A stretch of 32,119 nt of DNA from a virus, in the IMG/VR virus record IMGVR_UViG_3300030503_000109, positions 1-32,119 of that record; one strand, 5' to 3'. Both the position numbers and the translations under genes were made by a program. The notes beneath the pieces were generated by a model. It ran no database searches. It was not told the origin of the DNA and saw only the letters and a program-made list of their open reading frames with translations. Below, one piece after another: positions 1 to 5,654 of the stretch; the stretch's first letter is position 1, and each line of letters opens with the position of its first letter.

Positions 1-1
1 G

Positions 2-496
2 GAAATCCCTACAACCACGAAGAATAGTATTAACGGAGATGGTCCGAAGAAGCCCATCCAAAACGTGACGCAAGCCCAACCGGACCAGCGCCGCATCCCC
101 GTAATCAGCTACGTGCAGGCCGGCATGATGACTGAAGCTGTGGACCCGTTCGCGCTCGGCGCCGGGTTCGAGACAATACTTACTGATTTGGATGTGTCAG
201 AGCAAACGTTTGCTCTGATCATCGAAGGGCCATCCATGCTTCCTGAGTTCAACGATGGTGATAAGGTCATCATCGACCCTGCATTACCGCCGCGACCAGG
301 CGACTTTGTTGTGGCAAAGAACACTGAGGAAGAAGCTACTTTCAAAAAATATCGCCCGCGTGGCACCAGCGATCGCGGCGAAATGGTTTTCGAACTGGTG
401 CCGTTAAATGATGATTTCCCGACGCTGCAGAGCGAGCGAGACCATCTGCGGATCATTGGTGTGATGGTGGAGCACCGCAAATATAGAAGGCGGTGA
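2..496 (+). CDS. Phage repressor, S24 peptidase (CI/LexA-like) C-terminal part, 5' end outside window
   Basis: The reading frame is open from the first bases, so the gene starts upstream of the window and an N-terminal HTH domain is probably cut off. The GTG at 65 is only an internal codon. The visible part is a linker followed by a LexA/CI S24 domain. It shows the Ala-Gly autocleavage pair (119-124, in VQAGMM), the nucleophile serine in GPSMLP (codon 233-235) and the general-base lysine in TFKKY (first Lys, codon 344-346). In this family RecA filaments stimulate self-cleavage, which inactivates the repressor and induces the prophage. It lies on the same strand as the early genes and ends at the edge of the next gene. 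Its operators may be the palindromes at 1339-1446, which is inference. Confidence 0.9.
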   Translation, partial: EIPTTTKNSINGDGPKKPIQNVTQAQPDQRRIPVISYVQAGMMTEAVDPFALGAGFETILTDLDVSEQTFALIIEGPSMLPEFNDGDKVIIDPALPPRPGDFVVAKNTEEEATFKKYRPRGTSDRGEMVFELVPLNDDFPTLQSERDHLRIIGVMVEHRKYRRR

Positions 497-501
497 CACG
501 G

Positions 502-1269
502 ATGATGCTCCGCATGAAGCCGCTCATTGCCGGCGCGACTTGCTTCGCCATTCCGTTTGCCTGTTTTTCTGCCCCGACGGATCTGCAAGCCACCTTCACG
601 GTGCCGGCGTCACAAGTTGTTGATGCCTGCGCACGGCAATTGCCGGAGGCCGGCGTCGAGTGCTCCATTGACGGAGCAGAACCGCGACCGTTCGACCTCA
701 ACCGAATGGGAATATCGCTGACGCGTGGCGATGCGATGCCGTGGGACGTCAATGGGCCGCCTCGGGTCTACGGAGTTTTGCATTTGACATCGCATACCAC
801 TGCCGCCGGGGTTGCCTATTTCACCGGCACGGCATCGGTCTTCAAGCAGAACCTCTTTCGGACCGGACTCACTGAAACCGACATGTATCGCCAACGGTTC
901 TGGGAGGCGGTAGGCGCCAATTTGCCAGATGTCGTTTCGGGTAGCCCTGAAGAGGATCGGTTCCTCGCAGACGCAGACGCGCGATATACCGAGCAGCAGC
1001 AACGCAAAGAGCGCGAGGAACAGAAGAAAGCGGCTGCCGAGGCGGCTAAGCAGGCAGACGAGGCTTACCGAGCTTCTCCGCAGTACAAAGCGGCGACGGC
1101 TACAAGGCAAGTCGAATCCTGTCGGAACACTATTTCCCGCGCGCGGAAAATGATCGCCCAGGATGAGCGCGTTGCCCAAATATCCGGCTACGAAAACAAG
1201 CTGCTGCGCGAGCAAGCTGCAGTCGCTATCGTGAACTGCCAAGACTTGATTGCACGCGGCGGAAACTAG
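502..1269 (+). CDS. Secreted protein of unknown function with charged helical C-terminal half
   Basis: I do not recognise the family. The N-terminus is a plausible signal peptide: basic start MMLRMK, a hydrophobic run, then a cleavage-like FSA before PTD. The middle is a compact region with paired cysteines. Around residues 155-190 there is a Glu/Lys/Ala-rich stretch that looks like a coiled coil, and the C-terminus again has paired cysteines. The ATG at 502 is preferred because a GAAGG Shine-Dalgarno (486-490) lies 11 nt upstream. A GTG at 493 overlapping the repressor stop is the alternative. Being directly behind the repressor, it is probably transcribed in the lysogen and could be a lysogenic-conversion gene; that role is inference. 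Confidence 0.7.
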   Translation: MMLRMKPLIAGATCFAIPFACFSAPTDLQATFTVPASQVVDACARQLPEAGVECSIDGAEPRPFDLNRMGISLTRGDAMPWDVNGPPRVYGVLHLTSHTTAAGVAYFTGTASVFKQNLFRTGLTETDMYRQRFWEAVGANLPDVVSGSPEEDRFLADADARYTEQQQRKEREEQKKAAAEAAKQADEAYRASPQYKAATATRQVESCRNTISRARKMIAQDERVAQISGYENKLLREQAAVAIVNCQDLIARGGN

Positions 1270-1338
1270 CCCCGCGAACCCATCCCCCAATTCGCCCGCG
1301 GCCGTCGATCGGCACCGCGTGCGCTTCCATTTTAGGCC

Positions 1339-1357
1339 TATTGCACGCGCTGCAATA
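1339..1357. promoter_or_regulatory. 19-bp palindrome, probable operator
   Basis: TATTGCA and TGCAATA form perfect 7-bp arms around a CGCGC centre. The site lies in the non-coding stretch between the repressor unit and the first early gene. A -10-like TATAGC (1365-1370) is close by. The size and symmetry fit a dimeric HTH repressor site, but which protein binds is not shown. Confidence 0.5.
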
Positions 1358-1420
1358 AGTCGCCTATAGCTATTACCCGACCAGTAGAAACAATCAATCA
1401 CGACTATTACCCCACGGGAC

Positions 1421-1448
1421 TTGCTATTTTCTACCCGCAGGGTAATAT
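1421..1448 (+). promoter_or_regulatory. Putative early promoter with operator in the spacer
   Basis: A -35-like TTGCTA (1421-1426) and a -10-like TAATAT (1443-1448) are 16 nt apart. The palindrome TACCC-GCA-GGGTA (1432-1444) sits between them. Two more copies of the half-site ATTACCC occur upstream at 1372-1378 and 1406-1412, in the same orientation relative to the early genes. A repressor bound here would block polymerase, the usual logic of a phage early promoter. Neither hexamer is a strong consensus match. Confidence 0.4.
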
Positions 1449-1487
1449 TCATCTCAAGCGCAGTCCACCGCGCGAATCGTGACAAGT

Positions 1488-1531
1488 GCCCTAAGTTGAG
1501 CGGATTCTCGCGAGTCCTCTGTTCTTAGGGC
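1488..1531 (+). other. Structured 5' leader, long inverted repeat
   Basis: GCCCTAAG (1488-1495) and CTTAGGGC (1524-1531) are perfect 8-bp inverted repeats. The loop between them contains the small palindrome CTCGCGAG. The element precedes the first small ORF at 1567 and could fold in the early transcript. There is no T tract, so it is not a typical intrinsic terminator. Its function is unknown. Confidence 0.35.
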
Positions 1532-1566
1532 GCATCTCACCAACTTCCAGATTCTTGGAGTGAGAG

Positions 1567-1743
1567 ATGAACGTCCGCAAAGCCATGCACCGTGCTGCAA
1601 CCAAAAGCCTCGACGGCCATTGCCGTTTCGTCGCGCAGCTCGGCCGCACAGTAGTTGTTCTCTCACTTTCTGATCTGGCCCATTGTCCGAAGGCGCGCAT
1701 TCAAGTTGCCTTCGCCCGCGGTAAAGAAGTTTTGCCGCGGTGA
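1567..1743 (+). CDS. Small hypothetical phage protein, 58 aa
   Basis: The ATG is preceded by GGAGTGAGAG, a good ribosome binding site, and the frame runs 58 codons to TGA at 1741. The product is basic at the N-terminus (MNVRKAMHRAATKS) with no recognisable domain. It is the first gene after the early control region and starts a chain of tiny, closely packed ORFs. Confidence 0.6.
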   Translation: MNVRKAMHRAATKSLDGHCRFVAQLGRTVVVLSLSDLAHCPKARIQVAFARGKEVLPR

Positions 1744-1758
1744 TCGGGAGACATTGAG

Positions 1759-1836
1759 ATGCTGGCAAATCAGGAACAACACACCGCCAAGTCGCGCACT
1801 CGCGATGAGGTGGACTACTTCACGCGGGGCATGTGA
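1759..1836 (+). CDS. Very small ORF, 25 aa
   Basis: The ORF starts at ATG 1759 and its TGA (1834-1836) overlaps the next start by one base. The upstream GGGAGACATTGAG gives a reasonable Shine-Dalgarno. The product is hydrophilic and charged, with no known motif. Support comes mainly from spacing and coupling to the next gene. Confidence 0.4.
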   Translation: MLANQEQHTAKSRTRDEVDYFTRGM

Positions 1837-1973
1837 TGAACAGCGCCGCGATCAACCTCGAAGCGCAACGAATTGCCGACTATGCGGCCGGCTGGAATGA
1901 TGCGGCAAGCGGCCGCGCGTCGCAAAGCCAGTCCATCGGCTACGCCCTCGGCTATCTGGATGCGAGCCGGTAA
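1836..1973 (+). CDS. Small hypothetical protein, 45 aa
   Basis: The start overlaps the stop of the preceding ORF (TGATG) and the stop overlaps the next start (TAATG), the usual mark of translational coupling. The product is a short Ala-rich peptide with alternating Gly and Tyr near the C-terminus. The family is unknown. Confidence 0.5.
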   Translation: MNSAAINLEAQRIADYAAGWNDAASGRASQSQSIGYALGYLDASR

Positions 1974-2098
1974 TGCGCGATCTCCTGAAAATCTGGGCTT
2001 CCATTTTGGGCCTGGTCCTCGTCGCAGCACTCTTGTCCGGCGTGCTCGGGCAGGCTGATGCGGAAATGAAGCGCTGCAGCGTGGTTCGCTGCACCTGA
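1973..2098 (+). CDS. Small single-span membrane protein, 41 aa
   Basis: It begins within the TAATG overlap. Residues 6-25 form one hydrophobic segment (IWASILGLVLVAALLSGVLG), followed by a short basic and Cys-containing tail. It is probably an inner-membrane peptide of the early region. The function is unknown. Confidence 0.5.
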   Translation: MRDLLKIWASILGLVLVAALLSGVLGQADAEMKRCSVVRCT

Positions 2099-2116
2099 TC
2101 CCGTAAAGGCTCACCG

Positions 2117-2302
2117 ATGAACTCCTTCATTCTGGCCCAGTTAGTACTGCTTCTGATTGTGGCGTTTGTTGCTGGCTGCGCCGGGTTCATCCTGGGGAGC
2201 GTTTGCGCCACCAGCTCGCACGCAGATCGGCGTGACCCGCTCCTGCTGCGCGAGTTTGAACACGAATGCGATGCGCACTGCTATTCGCGCATTGGCGATT
2301 AA
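2117..2302 (+). CDS. Small membrane protein, 61 aa
   Basis: An N-terminal hydrophobic helix (about residues 4-28, including LVLLLIVAFVAGCAGFI) is followed by a hydrophilic tail rich in Asp, Glu, His and Cys. It is the second small membrane protein in a row and no family was recognised. It ends about 30 nt before a terminator-like hairpin. Confidence 0.5.
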   Translation: MNSFILAQLVLLLIVAFVAGCAGFILGSVCATSSHADRRDPLLLREFEHECDAHCYSRIGD

Positions 2303-2335
2303 CTCTCGGTCCGGCCGCTTCCCAGCCGCGGCTTC

Positions 2336-2363
2336 GTGGGCGCTGTCCCGGCCCACTCTTTTT
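2336..2363 (+). terminator. Terminator-like hairpin in the early operon
   Basis: GTGGGC (2336-2341) and GCCCAC (2351-2356) pair around a 9-nt loop and are followed by TCTTTTT (2357-2363). This fits an intrinsic terminator for + strand transcription between the small-ORF cluster and the gene at 2375. Antitermination or partial read-through would be needed for genes further down. Confidence 0.45.
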
Positions 2364-2374
2364 GGATACCTGAC

Positions 2375-2896
2375 ATGAGCTACGTGACGATGGATCACGC
2401 AGGATGGGTCGAAAGCAATATTCGGTATGGCAAGCAGCGCGAACTCAAGAGCCATCCGCTGAAGCGCCCGCGCGACGTCACCAAGGGCTATCGCGCTGCA
2501 CCGGCCGAGCTTTCACCGTTCCTGCGAAACGTGTTCAACATCCTCGGCATGGTCGGCGGTGGCATCTACAACGCGCCGATCGCGTGGGATGCAGTTCGCT
2601 GGAAAGGCTGGGCGGATGGAATCGCAATCCCTTGGAAGAACGATCTGGCGACGTGGGACTTCAACGGGCTGACCAAGCTGGTTTTCCTGTGTCACGAAGC
2701 GCGCATCCGGTGCGAGATCCGTTCGAGCGGATTCCACGGCCTGCTGCTCTGCTTCTGGCCGCGCAAAGCCGAGGGCTGCATGGCGACACGTCACCCGAAC
2801 CTCGCTGAGGCCGTCGAGGCGTTTCGTGAGTACCTCGGTGACGATCACTCGATCGTCTATCGCGAGACTCAAAGCGAAAGCCCGCAAACCGCATAA
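2375..2896 (+). CDS. Hypothetical phage protein, 173 aa
   Basis: I chose ATG 2375, just behind the terminator-like hairpin, over an upstream in-frame GTG at 2336 that lies inside the hairpin stem. The protein is soluble and rich in Trp and Arg, with no signal peptide. A central region with several Trp (AWDAVRWKGWADG, then ATWDFNGLTKL) looks like a compact globular domain. I do not recognise the family. It lies directly upstream of the sliding-clamp gene and probably shares a transcript with it. Confidence 0.65.
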   Translation: MSYVTMDHAGWVESNIRYGKQRELKSHPLKRPRDVTKGYRAAPAELSPFLRNVFNILGMVGGGIYNAPIAWDAVRWKGWADGIAIPWKNDLATWDFNGLTKLVFLCHEARIRCEIRSSGFHGLLLCFWPRKAEGCMATRHPNLAEAVEAFREYLGDDHSIVYRETQSESPQTA

Positions 2897-2923
2897 CCGA
2901 TCACCACTTTTCCGAGAAACATA

Positions 2924-3988
2924 ATGATCTCGATCCAGTCATCCTCGCTGAAAGAGGCTCTCAAGCGAGTCGGCCCGTCGGTCGATCGGCGCTCACATAT
3001 CGCCGCGTTTCACTCCGTCAGGATTCGCGTCGATGGCGCTTTCTTCGAAATGATCGCGGCCGGCGTTGACGGACAGGCTATGTATCGCGAGGAGCGCTTG
3101 GGCGACCCCGACAATGCAATGGACATCTGCGTCCACGCCGACCGCCTTGCGCCTCTATTGAATGTGTCTGGTGACTATATCGACGTCGCGCTTCAGAAAA
3201 ATTCACGGGCGAAGTTTTCGACGGCAGGCTATGCCGTGACGGTTCCGACGCTCCCCGGCGAAATCCTGCCGCTTACGAAGGCCGACGGTGACGTTATCGC
3301 CGACTTCGACGTCGTCGGACTGTCGGAGTTGGTATCGAGCGTGGCCTTCGCTGCCAATGAAAAGGACATCCTCGAGTTCTGCCGCGGCGTATGGATCGAA
3401 TCGGATGGCGCGCAACTCACGGCTACGGCAACGAACGTGAATATGTTGGCGACGGCGCAGGTAACGACCCGTGCTCCAGAGTTCTCGGTTCTCCTGCCGT
3501 CTCGGGCTGCTGAGTTGCTTGTCGACATGGAGCCGAACCGCCTCGTCATCACGAAATCGCATCTGACGGCCTTCCACGGAAACTCCGAGCTCGTGCTCAA
3601 GCCGATGGCGACGAAGCCGATCAACTGGCGCAGCGGCCTACCGGCACTGAAAAACGCAATCTCATTCGACGCCGAACCGCTTCGCGAAGCTGTCTCGATG
3701 CATCGCTTCTATGGCGACAAGATGGGTTCGGTCAAATTCAGTGCAGAAGGGTCGGAGTGCTCTATCGGGATTGTTGGCCCGGATAACGAGGCAAACATCG
3801 ATCTCGACGCATCTGACGTGGTCGGCGATGAGCCGTTCAACTTCACATTTCGCGGTGACCAGCTCGCAAAGATCCTGACGCGTGCGCCGGCGGAAACGGT
3901 CACCTTTTATTGGGATGCAAAAAAGCCCCGCGCATTCCTCGTTCAAAACGGAAATTGGCGGGGCGTCGTCTCGCCGCTCATCGTGTAA
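2924..3988 (+). CDS. DNA polymerase III beta subunit-like sliding clamp
   Basis: The 354-residue product is close to the usual 366 of bacterial DnaN. The three-domain clamp pattern is recognisable: LKEALKRVGPSVDRRSHIA at the start, an internal VSSVAFAANEKDILEFCRGV segment with ATATNVNMLA, and a C-terminal domain ending in a beta hairpin (GNWRGVVSPLIV). The C-terminal end differs from the host-type MPMRL terminus. Clamps are dimeric rings that tether polymerases and other partners to DNA. No phage polymerase is visible in the window, so it may recruit host polymerase or redirect clamp-binding proteins; that is inference. It sits immediately upstream of the gene block that leads into the retroelement. 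Confidence 0.85.
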   Translation: MISIQSSSLKEALKRVGPSVDRRSHIAAFHSVRIRVDGAFFEMIAAGVDGQAMYREERLGDPDNAMDICVHADRLAPLLNVSGDYIDVALQKNSRAKFSTAGYAVTVPTLPGEILPLTKADGDVIADFDVVGLSELVSSVAFAANEKDILEFCRGVWIESDGAQLTATATNVNMLATAQVTTRAPEFSVLLPSRAAELLVDMEPNRLVITKSHLTAFHGNSELVLKPMATKPINWRSGLPALKNAISFDAEPLREAVSMHRFYGDKMGSVKFSAEGSECSIGIVGPDNEANIDLDASDVVGDEPFNFTFRGDQLAKILTRAPAETVTFYWDAKKPRAFLVQNGNWRGVVSPLIV

Positions 3989-4000
3989 CGGAGATTCACC

Positions 4001-4333
4001 ATGAACCTGATTCTTCAAGCAGCCTCCAAACGTGCCGGCCGTGCAGCCAAGCGTGGCGACATGCGTGCGGCCGACGAGGTCGAGCTCGACTACATCAAGA
4101 GCAATGTGCCGCTGTACTCGGCCCGTGCCGATGACGTCATCCCGGGCGAATGCACTCGCATGTGCCGCGGCGCCGGGCCGAACGGCGAAACGCGCCTCGA
4201 ATGGCTCCTGCCAAACGGCAAGACGGTCTATTCAGACATGGATGCGACTGTGCTGCCGGAGTACGAGGACGACGCATGCGGGATGTTTGTGGGCCTGCAT
4301 CCGGGCCGAATCTTCGAGCTGCTCGAGGCGTGA
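4001..4333 (+). CDS. Hypothetical protein, 110 aa
   Basis: It starts 12 nt after the clamp stop with an ACGGAGA ribosome binding site. The N-terminus is basic (RAGRAAKRGDMRAADE). The rest is a small acidic soluble domain containing CTRMCRG and a predicted beta region. No family was recognised. Spacing suggests co-transcription with the clamp. The 73 bases that follow hold no gene and no clear promoter. Confidence 0.6.
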   Translation: MNLILQAASKRAGRAAKRGDMRAADEVELDYIKSNVPLYSARADDVIPGECTRMCRGAGPNGETRLEWLLPNGKTVYSDMDATVLPEYEDDACGMFVGLHPGRIFELLEA

Positions 4334-4406
4334 TCTGTCTCGAATGGTTCACTTTGAAAGTAGTTTAACGGCGGTCCGATTGGGTCGCTCTTTCCAAGGA
4401 GATGCA

Positions 4407-4772
4407 ATGCAACAGCTTCAGATTCCCCCGCTGGCCGAAGGCGAAGTATATGTAGGCGCGATCGGTGACAAGAGCGGCGATTTCCATCACGTGATTCTGC
4501 TGCCGGGTGATAGCGGCTATGCATCGTGGCAAGCCCAGATGGATTGGGCCAAGAGCATCGGCGGCGATCTGCCGACGCGTGTCGAGCAGGCCATGTTGTT
4601 CGCCAACTTTCGCGATCAGTTCGAACGGGATGCCTACTGGTCGAACACGCTGGATACCGATCCCAGCTATAGCGGCTGGGCCTGGTTTCAGTACTTCGGC
4701 TACGGCTGCCAGAGCAGCGGCCCTCAGTCCACCGAGTTGCGCGCCCGTGCCGTCCGCAGATTGTCAATTTAA
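4407..4772 (+). CDS. DGR target protein 1, small C-type-lectin-fold (DUF1566-like) variable protein
   Basis: The 121-residue protein starts at ATG 4407 behind AAGGAG. It has no signal peptide or membrane segment, so it is probably cytoplasmic. The middle holds the conserved GGDLPTRVEQAMLFANF block and an AYWSNT motif, as in DUF1566/formylglycine-generating-enzyme-like C-type lectin folds. The last 30 residues are the variable region, ending in the invariant ELRARAVRRL. Relative to the template, codons for Tyr, Asn and Tyr have become Phe, Tyr, Gly, Tyr, Cys, Ser and Ser. In this fold such residues cluster on one exposed ligand face. The gene is a paralogue of the next one. The ligand is unknown. 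Confidence 0.88.
   Translation: MQQLQIPPLAEGEVYVGAIGDKSGDFHHVILLPGDSGYASWQAQMDWAKSIGGDLPTRVEQAMLFANFRDQFERDAYWSNTLDTDPSYSGWAWFQYFGYGCQSSGPQSTELRARAVRRLSI
4673..4763 (+). repeat. DGR variable repeat VR1
   Basis: These 91 bases align without gaps to the template repeat at 5798-5888. All differences but one are at template adenines: 9 adenines are changed to T, G or C, and one T reads A (template TAC, VR1 AGC). The 3' part (TTGCGCGCCCGTGCCGTCC and the bases after it) is identical in VR and TR. It is GC-rich and fits the initiation-of-mutagenic-homing element of DGRs. Confidence 0.95.
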
Positions 4773-4799
4773 TCATTCGTCCATTTAGGAGCATCCGCA

Positions 4800-5258
4800 A
4801 TGACGATCACGCTTGAGGCCATCAAGGTCGAGCACACGAAAGTCGCCGAAATGATCGCGGCTTTTGAGAAGCAGGCCGCGACCACCGAGTATCACGTCAA
4901 AGCCGCGGCGATCACGCTCGCGCCAGGCGAGCGCTATGCCGGATTGATTCTCGGCGAAAACGGCGAAGCCGACTATCACCTGATCCTTTTGCCTGGTGAA
5001 GTCGAAGACATCGATTGGGAGGGTGCCGGCAAGTGGGCTGCCGCACTCGGCGGTGCACTGCCGACACGCCGCGAGCAATCGCTGCTGTTTACGAACCTGA
5101 AGGTCGAATTCCAAGGCTCTTGGTACTGGTCCGGTCAGCAGCATGAGGCGGACAGCGGCTGGGCCTGGTGTCAGGACTTCCGCCACGGCCACCAGTACAG
5201 CGGCCCTCAGTCCACCGAGTTGCGCGCCCGTGCCGTCCGCAGATTAGTTCTTCAGTAA
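4800..5258 (+). CDS. DGR target protein 2, C-type-lectin-fold (DUF1566-like) variable protein
   Basis: The 152-residue protein starts at ATG 4800 behind AGGAG. An N-terminal helical segment of about 35 residues (EAIKVEHTKVAEMIAAFEKQ) is absent from target 1 and may mediate oligomerisation. The lectin-like part follows, with YHLILLPGE, GGALPTRREQSLLF and WYWSGQ. The variable region (codons within 5156-5245) ends in ELRARAVRRL. No secretion signal is present. The shared scaffold and separate variable sequences show that one template serves both genes. Confidence 0.9.
   Translation: MTITLEAIKVEHTKVAEMIAAFEKQAATTEYHVKAAAITLAPGERYAGLILGENGEADYHLILLPGEVEDIDWEGAGKWAAALGGALPTRREQSLLFTNLKVEFQGSWYWSGQQHEADSGWAWCQDFRHGHQYSGPQSTELRARAVRRLVLQ
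5156..5245 (+). repeat. DGR variable repeat VR2
   Basis: The 90 bases align gap-free to the template. Seven adenines are substituted (A to G three times, A to C four times) and no non-adenine base differs. VR1 and VR2 differ from each other at most of these sites, so they were mutagenised independently. No clear hairpin or cruciform lies just downstream, unlike the Bordetella phage prototype. Confidence 0.95.
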
Positions 5259-5276
5259 TTTGATTATTTATCCCCC

Positions 5277-5654
5277 ATGGCCCTGCATACCCAACTACCG
5301 ATCTACAAGGCCGCGTACCGGCTGCTTGATGTAGTGACTGACATTGTCACCAACATGGAGCGCGCCTTTAAGCGGTCGATCGGCGAGAAGATCAGCGTCG
5401 AATGCCTCGAGATCACTGTGCTGGTGTTTCGCGCCAACGTCGCGGCCAACAAGACGCCGCATCTGTCGGAGCTGCTCGAGCGCTTGCAGGTGATCGAATT
5501 GATGCTTCGACTAGGTATGGACAAGAAGAAGATCATGCGTCCCGCGTATGCGGCCGCAGTCGAGCTCACGACCAGCATCGGGAAGCAGTGCAATGGGTGG
5601 AAAAACGCCGCAAATAATCGCCCGCATCGTGGAGGCCAAGGTTTTCATGACTGA
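5277..5654 (+). CDS. avd: Accessory variability determinant (Avd-like) protein of the DGR
   Basis: The 125-residue protein is almost entirely helical with evenly spaced basic residues (YKAAYRLL, RAFKRSIGEKI, LRLGMDKKKIM, IGKQCNGWKNA). This is the pattern of Avd and the related four-helix-bundle S23 (23S rRNA intervening sequence) proteins. Avd forms a pentameric barrel that binds the DGR RNA and the reverse transcriptase and is needed for mutagenic retrohoming. Its place between the last target gene and the template is canonical. The stop (5652-5654) overlaps the preferred RT start at 5647, suggesting coupled translation. No strong Shine-Dalgarno precedes the ATG. Confidence 0.88.
   Translation: MALHTQLPIYKAAYRLLDVVTDIVTNMERAFKRSIGEKISVECLEITVLVFRANVAANKTPHLSELLERLQVIELMLRLGMDKKKIMRPAYAAAVELTTSIGKQCNGWKNAANNRPHRGGQGFHD

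Noticed and set aside
610-1485. Long - strand open frame opposite the secreted protein
   Set aside because: It has no recognisable motif and poor codon use, spans the control region and runs antisense to a better supported gene.
4032-4406. Apparent 125-codon upstream extension of the first DGR target
   Set aside because: It runs out of frame through the 110-residue gene at 4001-4333, and the ATG at 4407 has a good ribosome binding site.
4334-4406. Promoter for the DGR operon
   Set aside because: A TTGAAA-like hexamer is present but no -10 element at a suitable distance.
5246-5276. Hairpin or cruciform downstream of VR2, as in the Bordetella phage DGR
   Set aside because: The 31 bases are AT-rich but show no inverted repeat of useful length, and none follows VR1 either.
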